From Deltaproteobacteria bacterium (lineage in GTDB: Bacteria > Desulfobacterota > DSM-4660 > Desulfatiglandales > HGW-15): 64,000 bases of DNA. A model generated the notes under the pieces. That model saw only the letters and a program-made list of their open reading frames with translations, was not told the origin of the DNA and ran no database searches. The position numbers and the translations under genes were made by a program. The stretch spans positions 18,791-82,790 of the forward strand of contig JAFDEF010000020.1 in the NCBI GenBank assembly GCA_019310485.1, read 5' to 3'. Below are positions 10,497 through 18,905 of this stretch, piece by piece (the first letter of the stretch is position 1; every line of letters starts with the position of its first letter).

Positions 10497-10844
10497 CAAG
10501 GCTAAATCCTCCGAAATCACAAATTACGCGCTCCATGCTCCAGAAGTGGCTGTGTTTTCTTCTTCTGCAAAGCATATACTTTGCTGCCTGAAGATTCTAC
10601 GAAATCAGGATAGCAGCGAATATAGTAGAAGGCCTCTTCACTGTCAATTCATAATTTTATCGATATGATATCAACTAGAGCCGAAGAACAAAGGGAACTG
10701 CTTTCTGCTTAGTTCTAGCGGAGATGATGCTACCCGCAGCAGGTAAATATCTTCTTGACTTCCAAGACTCACTGCGATTAACTAATCAGCTTTTGGAACC
10801 TGGCCGCAAATGGGTATCGCGGGCGGTGTCTTAATCTGGGGCCA
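10497..10844. other. Divergent intergenic region glyA / MFS transporter
   Basis: 348 bases without a gene. It holds the glyA promoter described separately. Towards the transporter there is only a weak candidate, TTGACT at 10755-10760 with TTAACT 17 bases later. No tRNA, riboswitch or long inverted repeat was recognised. Confidence 0.5.
10619..10647 (-). promoter_or_regulatory. Sigma70-type promoter for the glyA-rib-leuS operon
   Basis: On the minus strand TTGACA (10647-10642) and TATATT (10624-10619) are separated by exactly 17 bases, about 120 bases before the glyA ATG. The -35 is a perfect consensus and the -10 matches five of six. It is the best promoter seen upstream of the operon. Confidence 0.68.
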
Positions 10845-12077
10845 TTGAAGATAGGGCCAAATTCGTTGGTGAAAAAGAAGAAAGGCTACCCGTTGGAAGA
10901 ACGAGATGCAGACATCAAAGCAATTCTAGCTCTTGCCCTTATACATTTCACCGGAGATTTCTATGCCTCCTTTGTAAACCCTTTGATTCCAGTATTTGTG
11001 AAAAAGCTCTCGCTTACAATGACGCAGGTGGGCCTGATCGCCGGAATAGGTCGCTTTTTCGCATTTGTTGTCCAGCCCTCAGCCGGCTACCTTGCAGACC
11101 ACTACCGAACTCGTGTGTTTATGCTTGGTGGTCCGTTGCTTGCTATGCTTTTTATTCCGTTGGTGGGAATCGCACCCTCCTTCCTGACTTTGCTTATCTT
11201 CATATCGCTGGGGTCCGTGGGCTCAGCAATGTTTCATCCCACTTCTGCGGGGCTGGTGACAACCTATGCAGGTTCCCACCCCAGTTTCTCCATGTCCGTA
11301 TTCACGCTGGGCGGGACCCTTGCCTTTGGCGTAGGCCCGATCTTTATTACCTATTTTGTGCGCTTCTTTGGCCTGGAGGCTTCTCCTTTTACCATGGTCA
11401 TCGGCTTGCCGCTAATGATTCTTCTTTTTAGACTGGTCCCTGCTCCGAAAGGTGAGGGGCTGAGTAGTTTTGGTTTCCTGGGTTCTATTAAAGAAGCGCT
11501 CGGAGGCGTATGGAAGTGGGTCGGGCTGCTCTGGGTAGTGATGGTTCTGAGAGCCTTTGCGGGCCAGTCGTTCTTGACCTTTGCGCCCGTTCTCTATTCT
11601 GAGAAGGGTTATTCCCTTGTTTCAATCGGGGCCTTTGTATCTATATTTACTGTTGCAGGAGCAGGCAGCGGGCTCCTGGCAGGGCATTTTTCCGACAGGT
11701 TCGGGTACAAGCCAATCTTCTATGTTTCCCATGCCTTGGCAACCCCCAGCCTGCTCCTGATGCTGCATCTTCCCGGGCGGTGGATACATCTGGGCGCTCT
11801 TTTTGCAGGCTTTTTCCTTCTAGCAACACTTCCGGTAGGAGTGTCAACGGCCCAAGAATTTGCACCGCGCGGCAAATCCATGGTTTCAAGCTTGATGATG
11901 GGGCTGGCTTTTGGAACGGGCGGGATGATGACCCCCCTTGCCGGCAAGGCAGCGGACGTGCTCTCAATCAGGCCTGTCCTTTCCTTACTGGCTTTTCTGC
12001 CTTTGCTGACAGTCGTAGTTATTGCATTGCTTCCTTCAAAAGGATATAGCCACCACAATGGGGTCAAGCTGAACTAG
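10845..12077 (+). CDS. MFS transporter, fosmidomycin-resistance (Fsr) type
   Basis: Major facilitator superfamily permease of 410 aa with 12 predicted membrane segments, likely a drug or small-molecule exporter. The early segment LALIHFTGDFYASFVNPLIPVF and the loop GRFFAFVVQPSAGYLADHYRTR resemble Fsr-type proteins (family knowledge), and GHFSDRFGYKP is the second-half MFS loop motif. The track start is TTG; a GTG eight codons on (LVKKKKGY) is equally possible, since no strong ribosome site is visible. It is a lone plus-strand gene between two minus-strand blocks. The substrate cannot be told from sequence. Confidence 0.85.
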   Translation: MKIGPNSLVKKKKGYPLEERDADIKAILALALIHFTGDFYASFVNPLIPVFVKKLSLTMTQVGLIAGIGRFFAFVVQPSAGYLADHYRTRVFMLGGPLLAMLFIPLVGIAPSFLTLLIFISLGSVGSAMFHPTSAGLVTTYAGSHPSFSMSVFTLGGTLAFGVGPIFITYFVRFFGLEASPFTMVIGLPLMILLFRLVPAPKGEGLSSFGFLGSIKEALGGVWKWVGLLWVVMVLRAFAGQSFLTFAPVLYSEKGYSLVSIGAFVSIFTVAGAGSGLLAGHFSDRFGYKPIFYVSHALATPSLLLMLHLPGRWIHLGALFAGFFLLATLPVGVSTAQEFAPRGKSMVSSLMMGLAFGTGGMMTPLAGKAADVLSIRPVLSLLAFLPLLTVVVIALLPSKGYSHHNGVKLN

Positions 12078-12137
12078 AGGCTGTCGCGCACCGGGAGCAC
12101 CCGGCTTACTCTTCAATGAGATGAAACTTGGGATCTT

Positions 12138-13058
12138 CTATGTTTGGACACGGGCAGGCGTCTTTTTCTCGGACCTGGCGAGGAATGCATTTTCAATAGC
12201 AACAGCGGCCGGGCTACTCAACGCTGTCAGGAGGTCCAGATCCTCCTTTCTGAACCCATGAGGTTTCTTCACGGAATCAACATATATCACTCCCCTGACC
12301 TTTGACTTGCTTATCAGGGGAACGCACATAATAGATCTAATCCTTTTAATCTTTATGCTCTCTGAGAGATCCGCCTCATCCTCGGTAAAAGTGTCCAGCA
12401 TGGTGATCGGCTTGCCTTCCTTCATGACTCGATTCACTATGCTTCTGCTGTAAGGAACACCGGATTTAGGGTCCCCGCCTTTAAAAATGGATATTACATC
12501 TGAAATCTCTCCTGTCTCCTTGTTAGTCAGGATGATGACTCCGCGGTCAATTCGCTTTAACAGTTCCATTATGTAATTCAGGATTCTTTCCAGAACTTCT
12601 TTTATGTTCAGAGACTGCATCAAAACATTTGAGACTTTATAGATCAGTTCCATGTTTTTTTGAGCCGTCATAGGCCTGTCTTTTATGGCAACCTCCCCGC
12701 CTTCTTCTTCCAATTCCTTGAAAAGGTCAACTGAATCTAATATTGCCAGCACATCCTCTGGATAGGCCTTACCCAGGGAGAAAAAGGTCTTGCCAATGGC
12801 TATAGGGACCCCTTCCTTTATTTCGTATTCTGTACCTGATTTTATGCGCAGCCCGTCAACGAAGGTTCCATTCTTGCTTTCTAGATCTTCAACAAAATAC
12901 TTATCTCCGCGCCTGAAAATTCTCGCATGCCTTCGAGAGACCGACCTGTCGTTTAATTGAATATCGTTTTCAGTAGCACGCCCTATGCTGATTGCATTTG
13001 CTTTGATCTCGAAAGAGCGTCCTTTATCAGGACCATTCATGACATAAATTCTTTGCAT
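12138..13058 (-). CDS. FHA-GAF domain signalling protein
   Basis: Predicted cytoplasmic sensor. Residues about 20-90 form a forkhead-associated phosphothreonine-binding domain with the key motif ISIGRATENDIQLNDRSVSR RH and NGTFVDG. After a linker, residues about 140-300 form a GAF domain (VLMQSLNIKEVLERILNYIM, MCVPLISKSKVRGVIYVDS). No output domain such as kinase, cyclase or sigma-54 AAA follows, so it may act through protein binding. The track starts at 13100; the internal ATG at 13058 (MQRIYVMNGPDKG) has AGGAGAAGGGG before it and fits the FHA start, giving 306 aa. Function in this organism unknown. Confidence 0.88.
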   Translation of the reverse strand: MQRIYVMNGPDKGRSFEIKANAISIGRATENDIQLNDRSVSRRHARIFRRGDKYFVEDLESKNGTFVDGLRIKSGTEYEIKEGVPIAIGKTFFSLGKAYPEDVLAILDSVDLFKELEEEGGEVAIKDRPMTAQKNMELIYKVSNVLMQSLNIKEVLERILNYIMELLKRIDRGVIILTNKETGEISDVISIFKGGDPKSGVPYSRSIVNRVMKEGKPITMLDTFTEDEADLSESIKIKRIRSIMCVPLISKSKVRGVIYVDSVKKPHGFRKEDLDLLTALSSPAAVAIENAFLARSEKKTPARVQT

Positions 13059-13151
13059 ATCCCCTTCTCCTTCTTGGAGATATTTTAACAAAACAACCAA
13101 TAATAATCTATATTTACAAATTTTATTACTAAATTATCCTTAAAGTCAATT

Positions 13152-13643
13152 CTATTTTTCTTCCTTTATTAGTAAGGAGATCAAGCTGAGCAATAAGCCC
13201 ACTGCGAACACAACGCTCCCCCACAAAAACACATCAAGGGTGAGATATCTCCTCTTGATGGCTCTCCTGATCCCCTCTATATCCCAGACCTGCTTCGTTG
13301 AATTTGAAAATGTTATTTCAAGCCTCAGCCTGTTAGCGAATTTGCTTGGCGCTGGAAGTGTCAGGAAATCTCCCCCGCCCCTTAAGGGCCTTATCTGCGT
13401 GATCTGAGGGGTAAGATCTCTGGCCATCAGTATCTCAATGACCTCGGAGATCTCTTGAAACCCCCTGTCCCCTTTTTTCAATACCTGCCCTTTCTGCTCC
13501 ATTAGCTCAAGCGCGTTCAGGGAATTCACATATTGAGGGGCAACAACCATGTATACAAAGGGAAAATGATTGGCACCCAAGACAACCCATCCAATAATAG
13601 ATATTATAATACCGAGAATTCCCAGGTAATGCTTGTCTTTCAC
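13152..13643 (-). CDS. Small membrane protein of unknown function
   Basis: Not recognised. A membrane segment lies near the N-terminus (YLGILGIIISIIGWVVLGAN) and another near the C-terminus (FLWGSVVFAVGLLLSLISLL), with an extracytoplasmic domain of about 95 residues between. The track begins at 13706, but a GTG at 13643 (VKDKHYLGIL) with GAAGGAATT upstream is a better start and removes a cysteine-rich lead unlike the rest; this gives 163 aa. It lies between the FHA-GAF gene and a pilin-like gene, each separated by about 100 bases, so operon membership is uncertain. Confidence 0.6.
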   Translation of the reverse strand: MKDKHYLGILGIIISIIGWVVLGANHFPFVYMVVAPQYVNSLNALELMEQKGQVLKKGDRGFQEISEVIEILMARDLTPQITQIRPLRGGGDFLTLPAPSKFANRLRLEITFSNSTKQVWDIEGIRRAIKRRYLTLDVFLWGSVVFAVGLLLSLISLLIKEEK

Positions 13644-13751
13644 AGCAATTCCTTCTTCTACGCTTCCATTTTGTTTAACCGTTTGCCGGCAACAAAGGTG
13701 ACGCACGCCTGTCTTGCGGAAAAAAATAAAAGGATTCGCTAAACTACATGT

Positions 13752-14174
13752 TCACGGAACCACGCTGCCACCAGGACCGGGCAAAGTGTAGACAACATTT
13801 CCGGAGGAATGAGAGGCTGTCATCAGGTAGTTGGTCTTGCTGGCTGAAACGATTCCCAATCTAACCCCATTGCTGGTGAAGAAATTGTAGGGGTGGCTCA
13901 TGAGAGCGCTCAGCGTTGCGCAGTATTGCTGCTTATCCGCAAAATACGCTTCCTGTGCTATTGCGGCATTTTTTAAGTCCTCAACCGAAGATGTATTATA
14001 AGACCTGGTCCTGTGTCTGGATAGTTGCGGGATTGCAATTCCGGCAAGCACTGCAATAATGGCCACGACCATTAATATTTCGATCAGGCTAAATCCGTTT
14101 CTACTCAGTACTGCTCTATTCTTTGCGCTAATCGCTGGCTCCCCTGTGTTTTCTAGAATTTCCCAGCATCCCAA
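13752..14174 (-). CDS. Type IV pilin-like protein
   Basis: Prepilin with the class III/type IVa signal: GFSLIEILMVVAIIAVLAGI, where peptidase would cut after Gly and methylate the Phe, followed by an AIPQLSRHRTRSYNTSSVED helix and a short globular part, about 113 mature residues. The fifth-position Glu is present. The leader is unclear: the track start is TTG (14174) and no ATG lies between it and the cleavage site; an ATT codon preceded by GGGGAG is another possibility. No pilus-assembly genes are in the window, so it could be a major pilin, minor pilin or a T2S-like pseudopilin. Confidence 0.82.
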   Translation of the reverse strand: MGCWEILENTGEPAISAKNRAVLSRNGFSLIEILMVVAIIAVLAGIAIPQLSRHRTRSYNTSSVEDLKNAAIAQEAYFADKQQYCATLSALMSHPYNFFTSNGVRLGIVSASKTNYLMTASHSSGNVVYTLPGPGGSVVP

Positions 14175-14477
14175 AAGTCCCTAACATCAGAGCCTGAAGA
14201 AAAAATAGTTATGTCTAAAATACTAGCAAAAACGATAATCTCTGTCAATGAACCCACAGTCCCGCTCCAAATCAATATTTGGCACTAACCAGTTTACAAT
14301 CTAAGAATAACATATTGAAGCGTGAAACCAACGAAACCAGGAGATTACGGGGTCGCAAACTGTGGCGCACCTCACCTACAATCCCGCAGAGTTACCCACG
14401 GATTGACCTAGCTGAAATGAGCTTTGTATTTGAAGGGGCAGTGCGCAGATTGAAAAAAAGCCTTTTGTGGGTAATAG
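14175..14477. other. Intergenic region, nothing recognised
   Basis: About 300 bases between the pilin and TraB genes. The plus-strand ORF of 71 codons here (14279-14494) runs into the TraB gene on the other strand and has no family-like sequence. This gap would contain the pilin promoter, but no convincing -35/-10 pair was picked out. Confidence 0.4.
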
Positions 14478-15638
14478 TTAGGTTAATACCTTGAGCATCA
14501 GGGGGATAGCAACGAAAGTACCTACCGAGCTGCCGAGATTCGTAAAAACAACAACCATCAGGATACGCGTAATCTTGTTTCTCCAGAATCCTCTCACCGA
14601 AGAGATATCATCGGCCAGGGTTTCAAAGTCCTTCACTTTCGGCTTGGCCACAAGTACCTCAACAAGCCCCGCCACCCATCCGGCTGCAATCATTGGATTA
14701 AGCGATGTAAGGGGTGAAGCAAGAATAGCGGCAAGAATGGTTAAGGGGTGCCCTAATGCCAGTGCTGCCCCGGCACCGGAGAGGCTGGCATTGGCAACAA
14801 CCCACCACTTCACCATATGAGCAACTTTCACCTTGCCGGACATGAAAAACCCCAGCACAACGATACCTATAATAAGAACAGGAATAGCCCACTTCAGCAC
14901 AGAGGAAAACCTCCCTTTTGGAGGCACTTGCTCTAAGGGGAGCAGGTCAACAGGCTCATTCCAGTATTTTTGAATCCCCGGCACATGCCCGGCTCCAACA
15001 ACGGCAATGATTTTTTGCCCGGGTGCCGACTGGATCTTGCACGCCATGTACTGGTCTCTCTCGTCAATGAGAATTTTCCTAAGTTCTGGAAGGCTCTTCC
15101 CTATTTCAGAAATAAGCGCCTCAAGAACATCTTTTTTCTTAAGCTCTTCAATGTCTTCTTCCCTGATATCGCCCACCTCCCAAATAGTGCTTATCAATTG
15201 CCCCAGAAGCTTGATTTTTGACCAAAAGCTCATAAGACGCCATGTCCTTGACAGGGTAATGCGAATGTCCCGGTCAGCAAGATAGATAGAAGCCCCAACA
15301 GAGTGCGCAGCCTCAACGGCAGCGAGAATTTCCTGGCCCGGTCGGATACCCAGTTTCCGGCCAATTCGCCTCTGAAAGCTTGCAAACATAAGGTTTGACA
15401 GGAGAAGAAAGGCCTTTTTTTCTCTTATTATCTTTATTAGGTCAGTATCCTGCCATTTCTTCTTTTGCACAAGGGATTCATACCTTGCCTGGCATAGTTC
15501 CACGCTGACAGTGTCAGGTCTTTCTGCATTGATAACCCTTGTTACCAACTCTACGCTTTCCTGAGAGACATGGGCCGTCCCGATGAGTATGATTTCTTTT
15601 CCCCCACCCTTCAGCCTCAATATGTTCTGTTCATCCAT
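14478..15638 (-). CDS. TraB/PrgY family membrane protein
   Basis: 386-aa TraB/PrgY/GumN-family protein. The N-terminal domain has the family signature IILIGTAHVSQESVELVTRV (GTAHVS) with DTVSVELCQARYESL, and later a second conserved motif, IIAVVGAGHVPGI. The C-terminal third holds several membrane segments (WAIPVLIIGIVVLGFFMSG, LGHPLTILAAILASPLTSL). In enterococci, PrgY/TraB lowers pheromone signalling, and the fold is related to metal-dependent peptidases. The role in deltaproteobacteria is not known to me. The gene lies next to a membrane M48 protease, 47 bases downstream of it. Confidence 0.88.
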   Translation of the reverse strand: MDEQNILRLKGGGKEIILIGTAHVSQESVELVTRVINAERPDTVSVELCQARYESLVQKKKWQDTDLIKIIREKKAFLLLSNLMFASFQRRIGRKLGIRPGQEILAAVEAAHSVGASIYLADRDIRITLSRTWRLMSFWSKIKLLGQLISTIWEVGDIREEDIEELKKKDVLEALISEIGKSLPELRKILIDERDQYMACKIQSAPGQKIIAVVGAGHVPGIQKYWNEPVDLLPLEQVPPKGRFSSVLKWAIPVLIIGIVVLGFFMSGKVKVAHMVKWWVVANASLSGAGAALALGHPLTILAAILASPLTSLNPMIAAGWVAGLVEVLVAKPKVKDFETLADDISSVRGFWRNKITRILMVVVFTNLGSSVGTFVAIPLMLKVLT

Positions 15639-15685
15639 TTTGCTCGTATGCCGACTTGCAGCTAGAAGATTTGCTGAGTGGTGTA

Positions 15686-17524
15686 CTACGGGAGATTGTT
15701 TTTTCCTCCCGGGTGTGCTGAAAATCTTTTCAGTTGTTTTTCATAGTAAGATTTTCGTTCTCTTGCAAGGGAGAGGGCCTCCCTGGCAGCCCTGACCGCT
15801 TCTGCAACCCTTCCGTTAGCATACAGGGCCTCCGCCAGGGTGTCCAGGAAAATGGGAGATTTTTGGAGAGCCACCGCTCTTTCAGCCAGAACGAGTGCAC
15901 AGGCGGGGTCCCTCAGCCTTTTCTCTGGCACTGTAACCAGGAGCCAGGCCAGGTTGTTCAAGGCAATTGCCCTGTTCTTGTCCACTTTGATTACTTTCTC
16001 ATACGCCTTGATAGCCTTATTGTATTTCCCTGCCTCGTGATACAGGAAGGCGAGTCTCTCAGTTAGTTCAATGTCTTGTGGATTTTTCTCTACACTGGCC
16101 TCCACGCTTTTTGCCACCAACCCCAAGATGATCATTTCTTTTTGAGGGCTGAAATCAAGAAAATATCCAGCGCCAATCATGCACACAAGGTAAATGCTGA
16201 AACAGACGGCTACAAACCTGCTATGTCTTTTTGCCAAAGATGGATCTTCGAGCAGGCGCCACAGGGTTTCCACTCTCTGTTTTATGCTAAAATGGTGCCA
16301 ACTCGGCAGGTCCCTGATTTTACCGCTCAACATGGCGATCTTTTCCAGCGAGCTTATCGTAGGACGTGGTGTGCCCATCACTCTGGCCGAGTAAAGATCA
16401 GCTTGACGTTCAAAGTGGCGCATAAAAAATCCCATCAAGTAGCGGAAATAGAAAAAAATACTCAGCAATATAGGAATGGAGAGCAATAGGTAAAAAAGAC
16501 TCGTGCCCTGTGGCCTGGATCCCCCAATCACGCTGCTGAAGTACGGCTGGGTCGCAAGGGAATAGAAAAAAATATCAAACAGCCCAAAGGACAACACGAC
16601 GAACCCAAGGAAAAAGAAAAAATATAAAAACATGTGACGATACTTTGCATGTCCCATCTCGTGCGCCACTACTGCCTTGAGTTCCTCCGTACCGAGCATC
16701 TCCATCAGAGAATCTGTTATGAGTATATAGCGAAACCTTGGCAAAAACCCCATGATGCCGGCTGTCATCATGCGGCCTTCGAAAACACTCCACCTAAGAA
16801 GGCCTCGGTACTTGAAGCCCTTTTCCCTCAAGAAATTTTCCACTTCTCTTACTTTTTGAGATGGGGCGAAAGGCCTGCATCCCCAGAAGTACTGGATAAT
16901 AAGAGGCAGGAAAACCATAAGAAGCACAAGAAAAGCAGCAAAAAAAATAAGCTCTCCCGCGGGTGTGGCAAAAAAACGCAATGAGCCTATCCCTGTTGCA
17001 AGCGATATGAAGTCATAAATCAGCGAGATGGCAAACCACGGGAAAAGGATAGGCGCATTCAACCTGAAGTTTGAAATGATTAGCGATTTTCTGGAAATTA
17101 CGGTGTGAAAAACGGCTACATAAGCCGAGTGAGAAAAATACCAAATGGTCACCAGGTAACCGAGAAAGACTCCAATGGCTGCCAGCCCTTGGAGCACAGA
17201 AAATGTTCTGAAACCAGGGATAATCTGAACCCAATACTTTAGATGAAATAAATACACGTCTAGCGCAAACAAGAAGATTGCCAGAATCGAGAGCCTCAGG
17301 ACCAGCCCGTGATATTCTGCAACCGGGCTTCGTCCCCTTTCATCCTCTTCTCCTGCCCGCTCTTCAAGCCTCTGAAAGCCAAGGCGGCAGTAAACGCCAA
17401 AGACTACCCACGTAGTAGAAAGCATAAGGACGGTGTAAGCGAGCGACTCTTTGGGGACGGTTTCCTGATAGCTTATATTGAAAATAAGCAAGACCACTAT
17501 GAAATAAATTATATTGTTAAACAT
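15686..17524 (-). CDS. Membrane M48 family metalloprotease with TPR repeats
   Basis: Polytopic membrane protein with a zinc-protease domain and C-terminal tetratricopeptide repeats. The catalytic motif is VVAHEMGHAKYRH (HExxH, about residue 287) and the third zinc ligand is the Glu in FERQADLYSARVM. At least eight hydrophobic segments flank the active site, as in HtpX/Ste24-like proteases. Residues about 490-600 form TPRs (AFLYHEAGKYNKAIKAYEKV). The track start at 17575 adds 17 residues encoded within palindromic element B; the ATG at 17524 (MFNNIIYFIVV) has GGTAGGAGCC before it and is correct. A membrane-protein quality-control role is inferred. Confidence 0.88.
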   Translation of the reverse strand: MFNNIIYFIVVLLIFNISYQETVPKESLAYTVLMLSTTWVVFGVYCRLGFQRLEERAGEEDERGRSPVAEYHGLVLRLSILAIFLFALDVYLFHLKYWVQIIPGFRTFSVLQGLAAIGVFLGYLVTIWYFSHSAYVAVFHTVISRKSLIISNFRLNAPILFPWFAISLIYDFISLATGIGSLRFFATPAGELIFFAAFLVLLMVFLPLIIQYFWGCRPFAPSQKVREVENFLREKGFKYRGLLRWSVFEGRMMTAGIMGFLPRFRYILITDSLMEMLGTEELKAVVAHEMGHAKYRHMFLYFFFFLGFVVLSFGLFDIFFYSLATQPYFSSVIGGSRPQGTSLFYLLLSIPILLSIFFYFRYLMGFFMRHFERQADLYSARVMGTPRPTISSLEKIAMLSGKIRDLPSWHHFSIKQRVETLWRLLEDPSLAKRHSRFVAVCFSIYLVCMIGAGYFLDFSPQKEMIILGLVAKSVEASVEKNPQDIELTERLAFLYHEAGKYNKAIKAYEKVIKVDKNRAIALNNLAWLLVTVPEKRLRDPACALVLAERAVALQKSPIFLDTLAEALYANGRVAEAVRAAREALSLARERKSYYEKQLKRFSAHPGGKNNLP

Positions 17525-17551
17525 GGCTCCTACCCGGTTTCTACCTCTGCC

Positions 17552-17660
17552 TTTACCCCGCCCGCAGAAAGCCACGGCTTTAGCCGTGGATGAATGCGGT
17601 TAAGGGCGGGCGGGATGTCGTACCACTAAGTCCCGCCGATTGCGAAGCAATTCGGCGAGA
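17552..17660 (-). repeat. IS200/IS605-like palindromic element, copy B
   Basis: Best-preserved copy. On the minus strand it reads TCTCGCCGAATTGCTTCGCA through TGGTACGACATCCCGCCCGC to CTGCGGGCGGGGTAAA. It has a first hairpin (CCGAATTGC/GCAATCGG) and a second perfect one, CCACGGC-TAAA-GCCGTGG, bracketed by CCCGCC and GGGCGGG. It lies immediately upstream of the M48 protease gene and overlaps the spurious N-terminal extension of that ORF. Confidence 0.72.
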
Positions 17661-18012
17661 CCTCTTCGCAAAGCGTGCACAAAAACCATCGCATACCCCA
17701 TCATCCTGGGACTCTCTTGCTTATAATTTTTATAGTCCATGACGCTAGCAGTGTCCATATTGTTTTAAGCCCGGATCAATCATGTACATGAAGTAAGGCT
17801 TGCCCCGCATGGTCCAAGGAGAGCTCTGGATTTAGTCAAGACCACATGGGCTAGACTTCTTTTAGCGGGTAGTTAGAGAAGGATACGAGGCATACAAATA
17901 TCCTTGAAATTTGCGAAAGCATGGAGAGGAATATTAGCAAGAAAGATCACGTTTTTGCGGGCCAGGGAGAGCCGGTGTTGGCAGGAGAAAATATACCCGT
18001 AACTACCATGAC
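17661..18012. other. Intergenic region with possible decayed sequence
   Basis: About 350 bases between element B and the CGGCNP gene. I recognise no gene. A 31-codon plus-strand frame near the right end (MERNISKKDHVFAGQGEPVL) is the only stretch with protein-like composition, and it is too short to support. A TATAAT-like string occurs near 17730 without a clear -35 partner. Confidence 0.35.
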
Positions 18013-18324
18013 TTAATCAGCGCTTCCGCCCTTGACTTCCTCTTTCAAGAGGGGCTCAATCCCTTTAATAAACTTCTCAACATCATCAGGCCCAGTCAGA
18101 ACCCTTACTTCCTTACCTTCAAAGGAAGCTGTATCGGCACAGGCAGTTGCGCAACCCTCAACAACCAGAATAATGTCAAGATCCTTGTTGCCTGGAGGGC
18201 AAAACTCGGCCTTTCCTTGAAGTCTTTCAGTTATTTGCTCAACCCCCCTAACGCGATCATATTCTGGGTTGCAACCGCCACAGTATTTGAGCCCTATCTT
18301 GAGCCCCTTTCTAGCGCTACTCAT
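18013..18324 (-). CDS. Small CGGCNP-motif protein of unknown function
   Basis: 103-aa cysteine-containing protein starting MSSARKGLKIGLKYCGGCNP, with EYDR right after the motif and a second conserved-looking segment DIILVVEGCATACAD. The five cysteines suggest metal or Fe-S binding. The track start (18333) is three codons upstream; the ATG at 18324 overlaps the stop of the decayed 4-hydroxybutyryl-CoA dehydratase gene (GATGAGTAG), which shows the two were once one operon. I know of similar short CGGCNP proteins in anaerobes but not of an assigned function. It may be a surviving orphan. Confidence 0.7.
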   Translation of the reverse strand: MSSARKGLKIGLKYCGGCNPEYDRVRGVEQITERLQGKAEFCPPGNKDLDIILVVEGCATACADTASFEGKEVRVLTGPDDVEKFIKGIEPLLKEEVKGGSAD

Positions 18325-18785
18325 CAATGCCACACAGTTTCTTTGCGGCTCTCTTCTTCTCCTCCATGTTGATACGCCGCGAGATCATAATTCTTTGTGC
18401 CTGCGGGGAGCCTGCGCCATGCATGCATTCAGTCAGATATCCCACGGCTGCCGATCCACTTACCGGTCACCTTAGATCTAAAGTCCTGCTCCGAGGGCAT
18501 GGTCACCAGCAAACCGCCGGCAATACCCTGAGCAAGTCTCGCGATTTCATAAGGAAAACGGGTCACATTGTGCTTGTGGACATTAGCCAGCAGGGTGTTG
18601 ACTGCGTATGTACCGCTTGGCTCCCTGTGCCCTTCGGATGCACAGGCAATGCAGCCGCAGTAAAGGGTTTCATTAAGGTGGTTCATTTCCACTATCTTGT
18701 CTTTAACGTGAGAAGCACCGGCCACTCCGTTGTACTCTGCAACGCTTTGAGCTGCCCCTATTAAGCCCGGATTCCGCAAGTATGG
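18317..18785 (-). pseudogene. abfD: 4-hydroxybutyryl-CoA dehydratase / vinylacetyl-CoA isomerase, C-terminal remnant
   Basis: The minus strand encodes AGASHVKDKIVEMNHLNETL, CGCIACASEGHREPSGTYAV and NVTRFPYEIARLAQGIAGGL, which match the C-terminal part of AbfD, the [4Fe-4S]/FAD enzyme dehydrating 4-hydroxybutyryl-CoA. After FRSKVTGKW the frame ends, but the true C-terminus continues in another frame as GYLTECMHGAGSPQAQRIMI to KKLCGIDE and a TAG at 18317. Compared with the family, about 30 residues around this joint are missing. The 5' two thirds of the gene are absent, cut at about 18785 where transposon sequence begins. Clearly a dead fragment. Confidence 0.82.
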
Positions 18786-18839
18786 TTATATAATTCTATG
18801 TACGAACTTTGTTCTAAGTGTTAAAACCCTTATAAAAAA

Positions 18840-18898
18840 GGCTCCTCCCGTGGTATAATTGCTAATCATCACAAAGAAACTACCCCAAGGAGGAGCAC
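18840..18898 (+). promoter_or_regulatory. Inverted repeat covering the transposase-fragment ribosome site
   Basis: GCTCCTCC (18841-18848) can pair with GGAGGAGC, which contains the Shine-Dalgarno sequence AAGGAGG before the GTG at 18906. A TATAAT sits at 18853. Such pairing would limit translation from read-through transcripts, a known strategy of insertion sequences. The loop is about 42 bases, so this is tentative. Confidence 0.3.
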
Positions 18899-18905
18899 GA
18901 AAAAC

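Noticed and set aside
10600-10680. NrdR box in the glyA operon promoter
   Set aside because: Only one half-site-like CTATAT near the -10; no paired boxes.
12085-12105. CCGGG/CCCGG hairpin after the MFS gene as a terminator
   Set aside because: Five-base stem and no T-run; too weak to call.
14279-14494. 71-codon plus-strand ORF between the pilin and TraB genes
   Set aside because: Composition is not protein-like, no ribosome site, and it runs into the 3' end of TraB on the other strand.
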